Assembly: GCA_029689965.1 (NCBI GenBank)
Contig: CP121450.1
Location: forward strand, 434,001 to 498,000
DNA: 64,000 bases
Source of the DNA: Curtobacterium flaccumfaciens
GTDB lineage: Bacteria > Actinomycetota > Actinomycetes > Actinomycetales > Microbacteriaceae
Direction of reading: 5' to 3'
In this document: piece by piece, positions 9,570 through 18,995 of the stretch
Position numbering within the stretch: position 1 is the first letter of the stretch
Layout: each line of letters begins with the position of its first letter
Translations under genes and position numbers: made by a program
The notes under the pieces: generated by a model
Told to the model about the DNA's origin: nothing
The model's database searches: none
What the model saw: only the letters and a program-made list of their open reading frames with translations

Positions 9570-9585
9570 ACTATGTACCGGTAGT
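9570..9585. promoter_or_regulatory. Putative PadR operator
   Basis: Imperfect palindrome ACTATGTACCGGTAGT (outer arms ACTA/TAGT, GTAC near the centre) 35 bp before the PadR start, between divergent genes. PadR repressors usually autoregulate from such sites. Confidence 0.4.
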
Positions 9586-9620
9586 CAGCGTCACAGAGTA
9601 GTCATCACCAGGAGGCACGC

Positions 9621-9977
9621 ATGCCCAAGCAGGAGACCGAGATGCTCAAGGGCATCCTCGAGGGGATCGTCCTCGCCGTGCTCGTCGGCCGACCGGCCCA
9701 CGGGTACGAGATCACGGCCTCGCTCCGGGAGCAGGGCTTCACCGACATCGCCGAGGGCACCGTCTACGCCCTGCTCGTCCGCATCGAGCAGCGCGGCCTC
9801 GTCGACGTCGAGAAGGTCCCCTCGGAGAAGGGCCCGCCCCGCAAGGTGTTCACGCTGAACACCCGCGGGCAGGAGCAGCTCGACGACTTCTGGCAGGCAT
9901 GGACCTTCCTCGCCGAGCGGCTCGAGCGCCTGCGACACCACACCGCCCAGCACCGGAACGACACAGGACGGGACTGA
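9621..9977 (+). CDS. PadR-family transcriptional repressor
   Basis: Intact 118 aa. N-terminal winged helix (LVGRPAHGYEITASLREQGFTDIAEGTVYALLVRIEQRGLV) with the typical wing PPRKVFTLNTRGQEQL and a C-terminal dimerisation helix. A strong AGGAGG lies 7 nt before the ATG. It is followed after 2 bp by DUF1048, the usual partner, and then by the remains of an ABC exporter, so it originally controlled a multidrug-type ABC operon. Confidence 0.9.
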   Translation: MPKQETEMLKGILEGIVLAVLVGRPAHGYEITASLREQGFTDIAEGTVYALLVRIEQRGLVDVEKVPSEKGPPRKVFTLNTRGQEQLDDFWQAWTFLAERLERLRHHTAQHRNDTGRD

Positions 9978-9979
9978 TC

Positions 9980-10348
9980 ATGGGGATCTCGACCTCGGAC
10001 ATCACGACCAAGCTCATCGGCGACAAGAAGCGCTGGAAGCAGTACAAGGCCCGCACGGCAGCGCTGCCGACGAGCCACCGCACCGCCATCGACGGCATCG
10101 AGCGGTACCTGATGCACACCGGCCCGAGCGACGGCGAGCAGCTCATGCGCATGCTCGACGACCTCGCCGACCTGTTCGAGCAGAGCGCCGCCGACGGCAC
10201 GAGCGTCCGCACGGTCGTCGGCGAGGACCCGATCGTCTTCGCCGAGGAGTTCAAGGCGAACTACGGCCTGGGCTCGTGGCTCAGCAAGGAGCAGCAGCGC
10301 CTCGTCGACGCGATCGACCGCGCCGACGCCGAAGAGGACCCCTCGTGA
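9980..10348 (+). CDS. DUF1048 domain protein
   Basis: 122 aa, mostly helical (KLIGDKKRWKQYKARTAALP, LMRMLDDLADLFEQSAADG, EEFKANYGLGSWLSKEQQRLVDAIDRA). DUF1048 genes are regularly found between PadR and an ABC transporter; their biochemical role is unknown. The ATG is 2 bp past the PadR stop, and its stop overlaps a GTG (GTGA) that begins the damaged exporter remnant. Confidence 0.85.
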   Translation: MGISTSDITTKLIGDKKRWKQYKARTAALPTSHRTAIDGIERYLMHTGPSDGEQLMRMLDDLADLFEQSAADGTSVRTVVGEDPIVFAEEFKANYGLGSWLSKEQQRLVDAIDRADAEEDPS

Positions 10349-10544
10349 CCGCGGCGATCCGCCCGGTCCGGTCCGCTGGTTCGCGGAGCACCAGCCGGTC
10401 ACGTCCATCGTGAACTCGATCCGTGCGCTGTTCGCGGGTCGGCCCCCCGAGGCCGACCTGTGGGTCGCGCTGGCCTGGTGCGTCGGGATCCTGCTCGTCG
10501 CCTTCGGCGCCGCGGCCCTGGTGCAGCGCCGGCGGGTCGGCTGA
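10345..10544 (+). pseudogene. Remnant of ABC exporter (ATPase start fused to permease C-terminus)
   Basis: Only about 66 codons. The first few (VTAAIR) overlap the DUF1048 stop as an ABC ATPase start would. Within about 25 nt the sequence jumps, in another frame, to the C-terminal part of a DrrB/ABC-2 type permease: RWFAEHQPVTSIVNSIRALF then a hydrophobic helix LAWCVGILLVAFGAAALVQRR. The whole nucleotide-binding domain and most of the permease (about 1.5 kb) are missing. Repeat copy B begins 13 bp downstream. Confidence 0.65.
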
Positions 10545-10556
10545 CGCGACCACCAG

Positions 10557-10661
10557 GCGGACTGGAGGTGGGCCCCAACCGGCCGGTACCGGCGCGACGC
10601 GCCAGCGGCGTGACGGCCGAGACTGGAGGGACGGTGCCAGCTGGCACCGCGCCTCCAGTCC
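10557..10661. repeat. Intergenic inverted repeat element, copy B
   Basis: About 105 bp, the reverse complement of 5281-5387. The left part has a perfect CCGGTACCGG core; the right part is a hairpin with arms ACTGGAGG / CCTCCAGT around GGTGCCAGCTGGCACC. Likely a dispersed terminator-type element of this genome. Confidence 0.7.
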
Positions 10662-10763
10662 GCTGGTGCGCACGTCGACGGCGGGTGCTCGCGTTCCACC
10701 GTGAGCGCCCGTCGTCCTGGTGCGCACCCGGTCCGCCGAGGCGCCGCGAGTACCGTCCGCCGC

Positions 10764-11405
10764 ATGAGCAACGTCATCCTCTTCGGCGGCCACGGCAAGG
10801 TCGCACTCCTCGCAACCCGGACCCTCGCCGACCGTGGCCACGCCGTCACCTCGGTCATCCGCGACCCGGCCCAGTCCGACGACGTCCGTTCCCACGGCGG
10901 CCGGCCGCACGTCGCGGACATCGAGCAGCAGACGCTCACCGACTTCGCCGAGCTCGTCCACGGGCACGACGCGGTCGTCTGGTCCGCCGGGGCCGGCGGC
11001 GGCTCGGCCGCTCGGACGTGGGCGATCGACCGCGACGCCGCCGTCCTGTCGATGCAGGGTGCTGCGAAGGCGGGAGTCGACCGGTACGTGATGGTCTCCT
11101 GGTCCGGCTCCGTCCTCGACCACGGGGTGCCGCAGGACGACGACTTCTTCGCGTACGCGCAGTCGAAGATGATCGCGGACGCCGTCCTGCGTGACTCGGG
11201 ACTCCGGTGGACGGTCGTCGCACCGAGCACCCTGACGGACGACGAGCCGACCGGCTCGATCGGCTGGGACGGCTCGTCGACCCAGGTGCCGCGCGGCGAC
11301 GTCGCGCACGTGATCGCCGACGCCCTCGAGGACGACACCACCGTGGGGCGGACGATCCGCTTCGCCACCGGCTCGACCCCGATCGCCGACTTCCTGCGCG
11401 GCTGA
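10764..11405 (+). CDS. NAD(P)H-binding protein (atypical SDR)
   Basis: Intact 213 aa. Rossmann start VILFGGHGKVALLATRTLADRG, then SVLDHGVPQDDDFFAYAQSKMIADAVLRDSGLRWTVVAP, as in SDR_a5/YwnB-like proteins; the Y-x-x-S-K segment is present (YAQSK). TACCGT sits 7 nt before the ATG, so the start is fixed by a leaderless promoter. It probably acts as an NADPH-dependent reductase or sensor. It stands alone between element B and the SDR gene at 11432. Confidence 0.8.
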   Translation: MSNVILFGGHGKVALLATRTLADRGHAVTSVIRDPAQSDDVRSHGGRPHVADIEQQTLTDFAELVHGHDAVVWSAGAGGGSAARTWAIDRDAAVLSMQGAAKAGVDRYVMVSWSGSVLDHGVPQDDDFFAYAQSKMIADAVLRDSGLRWTVVAPSTLTDDEPTGSIGWDGSSTQVPRGDVAHVIADALEDDTTVGRTIRFATGSTPIADFLRG

Positions 11406-11431
11406 GGACGGAGCACCATGGCGAACCCGTG

Positions 11432-12131
11432 TCAGCCGAACTGCGCGTAGAATCCCTCCGGGGCGTGGGCGAGCGACGCCTTGACCGTCGCGCTCCACTC
11501 GTCGACGACGACCTCTGCGGCGTCCCGCTCCACCCCGTCCAGCGCTGCGCGCGCGGCTTCGGCCGGGTCGATCATCGGGCCCTCGTAGCCGGCCATGATG
11601 TCGGTGTCGGCGGCCCCGAGGTGGAGACCCTGCACCGTGATGCCCCGGCCGGCCAGTTCGAGCCGCACGGCGTTCGTCATGTTCCACTCCGCGGCCTTCG
11701 CCGATGCGTAACCGCCCGAACCCGGGTAGACGAACCAGGACAACGCCGACAGCACGTTGACGACGGCGCCTCCCCGTTCCGCTCGACGACCGGCGCGAAC
11801 GCCCGGACCATGGCCAGGTTGCCCCAGAAGTGCGTGTCCATCTCGCGCCGGACGTCCGCCAGGTCCCCGGTCAGCAGCGATCCCTGCGTCGCGATGCCGG
11901 CGTTGTTCACCAACAGGGTGACGTCGCTCGCCGTCTCGGCCGCTGTGCGGACGGAGTCGGGTCGGTGATGTCGAGCCGCAGGACCTCGACGCCCTCGGCA
12001 TCGACGAGTTCGGGCCGACGTGCGGTGGCGTAGACCTTCGCGGCGCCGCGCTCCAGCAGCTGCTGCACGAAGCGCCGTCCGATGCCGCGGTTCGAGCCCG
12101 TGACGAGGGCGACGGATCCAGCGATGTCCAT
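11432..12131 (-). CDS. Short-chain dehydrogenase (frameshifted)
   Basis: Classical SDR: cofactor motif VALVTGSNRGIG near residue 8, LLVNNAGIATQGSLL, catalytic Ser region NVLSALSWFVYPGSGG and YASAK. Frames break near 11955 and 11775; corrected length is about 232 aa. A strong ribosome site (aggaggaac) precedes ATG 12131. It is divergent from a MerR regulator, with a MerR-type palindrome between them, so its expression is likely induced by the ligand of that regulator. Confidence 0.85.
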
Positions 12132-12184
12132 GGGGTTCCTCCTGCCTGGCGAGCATCTCCCGCGTCGGCTCGGATACGCTAGGA

Positions 12185-12202
12185 CCTCACATGGATGTCA
12201 GG
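12185..12202. promoter_or_regulatory. MerR-type operator
   Basis: CCTCACATGGATGTCAGG, an 18-bp imperfect palindrome (one mismatched pair) midway between the divergent SDR and MerR genes. Shape and position fit a MerR/SoxR-like site in an overlong promoter spacer. Confidence 0.55.
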
Positions 12203-12233
12203 GGCAAGTCCCGGTGACGAGAGCGGAGAGACC

Positions 12234-12626
12234 ATGCGCATCGGGGACCTCGCGGCACGCACCGGGGCGAGCGTGCGCTCACTCCGGTACTACGAGGAAC
12301 AGGGCCTGCTCTCCGCCGCCCGGACGCCGAGCGGCCAGCGGACCTACGGGCCGCAGGCAGTCGAACGGGTGCAGCTCGTGCAGCAGCTCTTCGCCGCCGG
12401 GTTGCCGAGCCGCACGATCGTGCAGCTGCTGCCGTGCGTGGACTCAGGCCGGGCGACTCCGGAGTCGTTCGCGCTGCTCGTCGCCGAGCGGGACCGGATC
12501 TCGGCCCAGCTCGCCGAGCTCGAGGCCGCCAGGGAACGCCTCGACGAGGTCATCGCGATCACCGAGCACCCGACGGCGGAGCACTGTCCCGCACTGCGGG
12601 AGCCGCGGTCCACTGCAGCTGCCTGA
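12234..12626 (+). CDS. MerR-family transcriptional regulator
   Basis: Intact 130 aa. N-terminal winged HTH (MRIGDLAARTGASVRSLRYY, EQGLLSAARTPSGQRTY), a middle FAAGLPSRTIVQLLPC, and a coiled-coil dimerisation helix (AERDRISAQLAELEAARERLDEVI). Two cysteines (in LLPC and EHC) exist but no metal-site pattern is clear, so it is probably a small-molecule or redox sensor controlling the divergent SDR. A GAGCGGAGAG ribosome site precedes the ATG. Confidence 0.85.
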   Translation: MRIGDLAARTGASVRSLRYYEEQGLLSAARTPSGQRTYGPQAVERVQLVQQLFAAGLPSRTIVQLLPCVDSGRATPESFALLVAERDRISAQLAELEAARERLDEVIAITEHPTAEHCPALREPRSTAAA

Positions 12627-12628
12627 GG

Positions 12629-13151
12629 TCAGACCGTCACGGCGTCGGCGATCCGCTGCGCCGCCTGCGCCGCCGAGCTGCTGCGTGGTGTCGACCACCT
12701 CGGCCTCGGCGTGCAGCCAGGTGCGCGCGGCCTCGGCGTACGGCTCCACCCGGCTGAACCGGAAGGTCGACGGGCCCATCACGGTGTCGTTGCGGATGCG
12801 CTCCCGGAGGGTCTCCTGGTCCGTGTGCAGCACGAAGTGGCGGACCGGGATGCCGTGCGCGGCCAGCCCGGCCGCGATCTCCCGCCAGTACCGCTCGACG
12901 AGGACCGTCTGCGGCATCACGAGCGTCCCGCCGGCGTAGTCCAGCACCCGCCGGGCGGTCTCGACCACCAGCGGACGCCACGGGTCCCAGTGCTGGAAGT
13001 CGTCCGTCGCCCGGAGGACCGGCTTGATGTCCATCAAGGTCTCGCCGACCTTCTCGGGGTCGAGCAGCCGGGCGTCGGGCAGCAGCGGCTGCAGGAGCCG
13101 CGCCGTGGTGGTCTTGCCGACACCGTGCGTGCCGTTCAGCCAGACGATCAC
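12629..13151 (-). CDS. AAA-family ATPase / kinase-like P-loop protein (frameshifted end)
   Basis: P-loop protein of about 174 aa. Walker A is GTHGVGKTTTARLL at residues 7-20; DARLLDPEKVGETL and VVETARRVLDYAGGTLVMPQTVL follow, and an R-rich lid (TLRERIRND) suggests a small nucleotide or antibiotic-type kinase (AAA_33 group). The GTG at 13151 overlaps the upstream stop (GTGA). The last about 18 codons are in another frame after a break near 12670, ending QRIADAVTV. Substrate unknown. Confidence 0.75.
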
Positions 13152-13380
13152 GATCGCCCGTACCGGCCGAGGCCGTGCTTCCGGTCGAAGAGCGCGACCG
13201 CGAGCACGAGGACGCCGAGCACGACCCACGCGCCTCCGACGATCCAGCGCCAGACGCCGGCCTCGAACGCCGCGAGTGCGAGCCACACGGCGCCGATCGC
13301 GATCCACACGACGCCCTGCCACACCGCCGGCCTGCCCACGACCGCTCGCCACGGACTCCGGTCCCCGCTCCGTTGCTCAT
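13148..13380 (-). CDS. Small membrane protein
   Basis: About 75 aa with two hydrophobic helices (VWQGVVWIAIGAVWLALAAF and IVGGAWVVLGVLVLAVALF) and a basic tail. The frame of the helices has no good ATG: either it starts at ATG 13380 and a base was lost near 13365, or at an internal GTG near 13345. Its stop overlaps the GTG of the P-loop gene, so the two are translated together. No family recognised. Confidence 0.55.
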
Positions 13381-13477
13381 GCCGACACCTTAGGCCGGGC
13401 GGCGCAGCGAGCGCGGCCGCCACGGGGCGGACCGGGTGTGTCGAGGCGGAACCGGTGGACGGGGTGGGACGGGACCC

Positions 13478-13524
13478 GGCCTGGAGGCGCGTCGCGGGTC
13501 CGACCCGCACCGCGCCTCCAGGCC
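13478..13524. terminator. Hairpin, ACTGGAGG/CTGGAGGC family
   Basis: Arms GGCCTGGAGGCGC / GCGCCTCCAGGCC (13 bp, perfect) around a 21-nt loop. Same family as the hairpins inside elements A and B. It sits between genes and probably ends transcription from the minus-strand VOC gene. Confidence 0.6.
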
Positions 13525-13527
13525 GTG

Positions 13528-13619
13528 GTCGCGTCGCGACGTCAGGCGCGGTCGCGTCGCGACGTCAGGCGCGGTCGCGTCGCGACCTCAGGCGCGGTCG
13601 CGTCGCGACCTCAGGCGCG
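13528..13619. repeat. Four tandem copies of a 23-bp unit
   Basis: Four directly repeated 23-bp units (13528, 13551, 13574, 13597), identical except for one G/C change separating the first two from the last two. Each unit contains CGCGCCTGA on the minus strand; the last unit holds the real stop codon of the VOC gene at 13611. The array therefore looks like repeated duplication of the end of that gene. No spacers, so not CRISPR. Confidence 0.85.
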
Positions 13620-13979
13620 GTCGTGGAGGGTCACGTGGTAGCCGTCGGGGTCGGCGAACGTGAACGTGCGTCCGAAGGGGCCGTCGATCGGGGCGGACAC
13701 GATCGTGTGGCCGTCGGCGACGAGCGCGTCGTGGATCGCCTGGACGTCCGTGGCGTGCAGCCACACCGCCGCACCGATGCCGGGCTGCGGCACGGCGTCG
13801 AGGTCGGTGCCGGGAACGAGGTCCCGCAAGGCGAACGCGATCGGGGTGGTCTCGAAGACGACGGCGTGCGGCGGCCCGGCCTGGGATCGGACCAGACCGA
13901 GGTAGTGCTCGTAGAAGGCCTGCGACGCGTCGAGGTCGCGGGTCTGCAGGGAGATGAAGTCTGGGCCGGTGACGGGCAT
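13611..13979 (-). CDS. VOC-superfamily (glyoxalase/bleomycin-resistance fold) protein
   Basis: Intact 122 aa with two beta-alpha-beta-beta-beta units (DFISLQTRDLDASQAFYEHYLGL; AAVWLHATDVQAIHDALVADGHTI, FGRTFTFADPDGYHVTLHD). Such proteins act as metal-dependent lyases or drug-binding resistance proteins. A ribosome site (aggagtacccc) precedes ATG 13979. Divergent from a MarR regulator with two matching operators between them, it is almost certainly the regulated target. The stop lies in a 23-bp tandem repeat. Confidence 0.85.
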   Translation of the reverse strand: MPVTGPDFISLQTRDLDASQAFYEHYLGLVRSQAGPPHAVVFETTPIAFALRDLVPGTDLDAVPQPGIGAAVWLHATDVQAIHDALVADGHTIVSAPIDGPFGRTFTFADPDGYHVTLHDRA

Positions 13980-13997
13980 GGGGTACTCCTCAGTTCG

Positions 13998-14041
13998 TGT
14001 CAGTCTTCTGACACAGAGCAATCTATGTCAGACTTCTGACA
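13998..14041. promoter_or_regulatory. Paired MarR operators
   Basis: Two near-identical 16-bp palindromes, TGTCAGTCTTCTGACA (13998-14013) and TGTCAGACTTCTGACA (14026-14041), 28 bp apart between the divergent VOC and MarR genes. The second ends on the first base of the MarR ATG, so bound repressor would cover the translation start region. Confidence 0.8.
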
Positions 14042-14490
14042 TGCGTCAAGACGGAACCGGAATCGATCTCGACACGTCCCTCGGGTACCTGCTCAAGGAG
14101 GCCTCGAGCGCCCTGCGCACGGCGATGGAAGCGGTGCTGCGTCCCCTGGGCATGACCATCACCCACTACTCGTGCCTCGAACTGCTGGCGCAGCGTCCGG
14201 GGCTGTCCAACTCGGAGCTCGCGCGCGGGGCGTTCGTCACACGGCAGTCGATGAACGTGCTCCTGCAGGCCCTGGAGCGCGACGGCTCGGTGACGCGGCC
14301 GACCGAGGCCCCCGTCGGGAAGGCGCTGCCCGCCCGGCTCACGCCGCAGGGTCGGCAGCGCCTCGAGCAGGCCACCGTCGCGGTGCGTTCCGTCGAGGTC
14401 CGGATGCTCGGCGGCATGACCGGCGACGAGCAGGCCGCGGCACTCCGGATCCTCCGGAGCATGATCCGATCACTGCGCGACGACGCCTGA
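14041..14490 (+). CDS. MarR-family repressor
   Basis: Intact 149 aa. Central winged helix (THYSCLELLAQRPGLSNSELARGAFVTRQSMNVLLQALERDGSV, wing ARLTPQGRQRLEQ) between helices that form the dimer interface. The ATG directly follows an operator half-site with no visible ribosome site, so the message is probably leaderless. It is expected to repress itself and the divergent VOC gene and to release DNA on binding a phenolic or drug-like ligand. Confidence 0.9.
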   Translation: MRQDGTGIDLDTSLGYLLKEASSALRTAMEAVLRPLGMTITHYSCLELLAQRPGLSNSELARGAFVTRQSMNVLLQALERDGSVTRPTEAPVGKALPARLTPQGRQRLEQATVAVRSVEVRMLGGMTGDEQAAALRILRSMIRSLRDDA

Positions 14491-14528
14491 AGCAGGCGCT
14501 GCCCGCCCTGGCACCAGGCGCGGTGGCG

Positions 14529-14975
14529 TCAGTCGTGCGGCCCGTGGTGCACGAGCACGGGGCACGCGGCGTACTCCGCGCACGCGCTGCTCACCGAGCC
14601 GAGGAGGAGCCCGGCGAACCCGCCGTGACCACGACTGCCGACGACGAGCATCGCGGCATCGCGACTCACCTCGACGAGCGCCTTCGCGGCGGAGCCGTGC
14701 ACGAGCGCCGTCCGGAACCCGGGCGGCACCCCATCCGGGAACGCCTTGCGGGCGACATCGGTGAGCATGCTGCGGGCGTCGTCCTCGGGCGACCACGTGG
14801 AGTAGAGCGCTGACTCGCCGTACGCGATCGGTGCCTGCCACACGGCGACCGCCGTCAGCTCGGCGTCGAGGGCGGCGCCGATCACTGCCGCGTACCGGAG
14901 TGCGGCGATCGACGGGGCGGAGCCGTCCACACCGATGACGATCCGGCCCGCAGTGGAGGTGTCGTTCGTGTCCAT
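14529..14975 (-). CDS. Universal stress protein (UspA domain)
   Basis: Intact 148 aa. Start MDTNDTSTAGRIVIGVDGSAPS; ATP-binding loop VVGSRGHGGFAGLLLGSVS, so an ATP-binding type. Closely similar to the USP at 23515-23961 (same opening residues and same C-terminal loop). It is the last gene of a three-gene minus-strand group (small protein, PPOX, USP) headed by a DosR-type box at 15717. Such USPs belong to dormancy/low-oxygen regulons in actinobacteria. Confidence 0.9.
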   Translation of the reverse strand: MDTNDTSTAGRIVIGVDGSAPSIAALRYAAVIGAALDAELTAVAVWQAPIAYGESALYSTWSPEDDARSMLTDVARKAFPDGVPPGFRTALVHGSAAKALVEVSRDAAMLVVGSRGHGGFAGLLLGSVSSACAEYAACPVLVHHGPHD

Positions 14976-15030
14976 GTCCCCACGATCCTCCTGACGGGCG
15001 CCTGCGGTGACGGTGTCCTGCTCCGGCCGG

Positions 15031-15472
15031 TCAGTCGCTGACGGGGTCGTCCTCGGGCCGCTCCGCTTCCACGCGCTGCAGTGGCACGGTGTCGAAGAGA
15101 CGGCCGGTGAGGCTCGTCGGGTGATCCGGACGCGGGCGATCTTCGGCGTGGGCAGTAGCGACCGCACGTCGTAGTCCTCCGGGGGTCGTCGGTCGTGATC
15201 ACCGCCGGCCCGCGCGCCACCACACTCCATGCCGTCCAACCGTCGTGGTCGTCGGCTTCGAACGTCATCTCCGCACGGGCGGTCGCAGCCTCGAGGATGA
15301 CCGGGCTCGACGTCTCGAAGAGGATCGTCCGGTCGACCGATCGGTGGTTGACCGGGAGGATCTCCACCTGGTCTCCCCGGACGAACGCGACTCGTCCCAA
15401 TCGGCTCCCGCTCAGACGGCCCCAGCACTGGTCCGGGGTAAGCTGCATCGGCTCGGGTTCGGTTCCGGGCAC
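15031..15472 (-). CDS. Pyridoxamine-5'-phosphate-oxidase-fold flavin/F420-binding protein (frameshifted)
   Basis: About 147 aa. Split-barrel PPOX fold of the Pyridox_ox_2 group: CWGRLSGSRLGRVAFVRGDQVEILPVNH, then TILFETSSPVILEAATARAEMTFEADDHD and GWTAWSVVARGPAVI. Frames break near 15187 and 15125 and the end reads RPEDDPVSD. GTG 15472 chosen as start. Related proteins occur in the DosR regulon of mycobacteria, which fits the box upstream of this group. Cofactor not determinable. Confidence 0.8.
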
Positions 15473-15534
15473 GGCTTCCTCCTTGTGTCAGTGGACGCGG
15501 GGGTGGCCACGGAGAACGCGGTCGAGGACCTCGA

Positions 15535-15681
15535 TCACCGGGCCGACCCGTCCGGGTCCTGCCGGCGGGTGTCATCGGGGGTGCGACCGGTGGAGTCCAG
15601 GTGAGCGTGTTCCCGGGCCTCCCGCTTGAGTCGCTGCCACTCGGCATCGGAGACGTGCCGGGGCTGGTCGTGATCGGGCAT
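15535..15681 (-). CDS. Small hydrophilic protein, 48 aa
   Basis: Starts MPDHDQPRHVSDAEWQRLKR and ends QDPDGSAR; very polar, no family recognised. It begins 36 bp downstream of a DosR-type palindrome, just as the USP at 23961 begins 35 bp from its box, so it is probably the first gene of the 15681-14529 group. Supported by position and a clean start and stop only. Confidence 0.5.
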   Translation of the reverse strand: MPDHDQPRHVSDAEWQRLKREAREHAHLDSTGRTPDDTRRQDPDGSAR

Positions 15682-15716
15682 GATCCAACCCTCCCGGCAT
15701 GCCCGAGCGGGCGGGA

Positions 15717-15730
15717 GGGCCCTTGGTCCC
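15717..15730. promoter_or_regulatory. DosR/DevR-type box 1
   Basis: Minus strand GGGACCAAGGGCCC, 36 bp before the small-protein start. Resembles the core of the mycobacterial DosR motif (GGGAC-N4-GTCCC). Confidence 0.6.
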
Positions 15731-15750
15731 GGCTCCGTCCGGCGTCGGCG

Positions 15751-16370
15751 TCAGGTGCGACGTGCTCCGTACACCGCTGCTTGCGTCCGCCGCTCCAGGT
15801 GCAGCTTGCCGAGCAGCACGGTCACGTTGTTCTTCACGGTCTTCTCGGCGATGTGCAGCTCCTCGCCGATCTGCCGGTTCGTCAGCCCCTCGACGATGAG
15901 GTCGAGGATCTGCTGCTCGCGCCGCGTCAGCCCGTCGTCGGCGGCCGTGGCCGGCGGCACGACCGCGTCCCGCACGCGCCGAGCCGCTTCGGGCGGGAAC
16001 ATGACCGCACCGCTCGCCGCCCCGCGGATGGCGTCGACGAGCTTGTTCCGCGGATGTCCTTGAGCACGTAGCCGGCCGCGCCGGCGAGCACCGCCGACTG
16101 CGTCGCCTCGTCGTCGTCGTACGCCGTGAGCATCAGACACGGGAGGTCGGGACGTTCCGAGCGCACGGCCCGGCAGAGGTCGATCCCGCCGCCATCGGGC
16201 AACCGGACGTCGAGCACCGCGACGTCCGGTCGGGTCGCGGCGATCCGTGGGATCGCCCGTGCGATGCTGTCGGCCTCGCCGACGACCTCGAGGTCGGCCT
16301 GGGCGTCGACGATCCTGGCGACCCCCTGTCGGACGAAGCTCGTGGTCGTCGACCAGGAACACACGCAGCG

Positions 16371-16374
<4 letters not shown>
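15751..16374 (-). CDS. NarL/DevR-type response regulator (frameshifted)
   Basis: Receiver domain with the phospho-Asp in [13 protein letters not shown], switch Thr in [10 protein letters not shown] and Lys in GYVLKDIRG, then a LuxR-type HTH ([36 protein letters not shown]). About 208 aa; frames break near 16335 and 16050. GTG 16374 overlaps the stop of the sensor kinase gene. As a DevR/DosR homologue it is the best candidate to bind the four GGGACC boxes at 15.7-24.0 kb. Confidence 0.85.
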
Positions 16375-18061
<1,687 letters not shown>

Positions 18062-18122
18062 GTGGCCTCCCCTCGTCGTCTCCACCCTAGGGCCGGGCAC
18101 GGCCCCCGTCGGGACCGTCTTC

Positions 18123-18136
18123 GGGACCTTGGTCTC
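18123..18136. promoter_or_regulatory. DosR/DevR-type box 2
   Basis: GGGACCTTGGTCTC, preceded by TC as in the mycobacterial motif, between the divergent kinase and USP genes; 62 bp before the latter. Could autoregulate the two-component system as well as drive the USP-phosphoketolase operon. Confidence 0.65.
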
Positions 18137-18184
18137 TCCCCTGCGTCGAGCGCGGGGCAGACGATCGAGGCGGGAAGGACGGCC

Positions 18185-18995
18185 ATGACCAAACGCATCA
18201 TCGTCGGGTACGACGGCTCGGGGCCGAGCCGTCGCGCCCTCGACTGGGCGGTGAACCGGGCGGCGAAGGACCACTTCCCGGTGCTGCTCGCCCACGTCCG
18301 CTCCGGCGTGCCCGCGGACGCCGAGCGCGGCGCGGCCGCCGCCGAGGACGCAGCGGCCTCCGCCCGTCAGCGCCACCCGGGCAGTCGGTCCTCGCGCACG
18401 TGCTCGACGGTGAGGTCGTGCCCGCGCTCCTCGACCTCGTCGCGCCGGAGGACGTGCTCGTCATCGGCACCCACAAGACCGGTCACCTGTACGGCAGGTC
18501 GCTCGGCACCACCGGCCTGGCACTCGCCACCGCGGCGCCCTGCACGGTCGTGGTGGTGCCGGACATGGACCTGCGGTTCCGACGAGGGGTCGTCGCGGGG
18601 ATCGACACGCGCCCCGACGCCGTCGTCGTCAGCGAGGCCGCGGCGGCCGAGGCCGAACGACGCGGCGACGAGCTCGTGCTCATCCGCGCGGGCGGTCCGG
18701 ACCGCGAGGGGACGGACCGCTCGCGATCGAGGGGGGCCGGCTGCAGGACGCGCACCCGGGTCTTCCGGTGTCGTGCCGCACGACGAGCCGAGCAGTCGCA
18801 CCGACGCTGCTCGACGCCGCCCTCGGCCACGCGCTCCTCGTCATCGGCGCCCGGCACCCCTCGGAGATCAGCGCCGGACACGTCAGCGCCGTGCTGCACG
18901 ACGTCCTCATCAACCTCACCGCGCCGGTGCTCGTCGCACGCCACGACGGCTCCGGCAGCGGCGCACGTTCCCACCTCATGAAGGAGACGGCATGA
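18185..18995 (+). CDS. Tandem universal stress protein (frameshifted)
   Basis: About 270 aa with two USP units. Unit 1 begins [21 protein letters not shown] and has the nucleotide loop [17 protein letters not shown]; unit 2 begins [17 protein letters not shown] and has [17 protein letters not shown], where the glycine-rich loop is degenerate. Frames break near 18382 and 18712. GAAGGACGGCC precedes the ATG. Its stop overlaps the phosphoketolase ATG (ATGA), so the two are one operon under box 2. Confidence 0.85.

Noticed and set aside
13528..13619. CRISPR-like tandem repeats
   Set aside because: Units are directly adjacent with no spacers and no cas genes are near.
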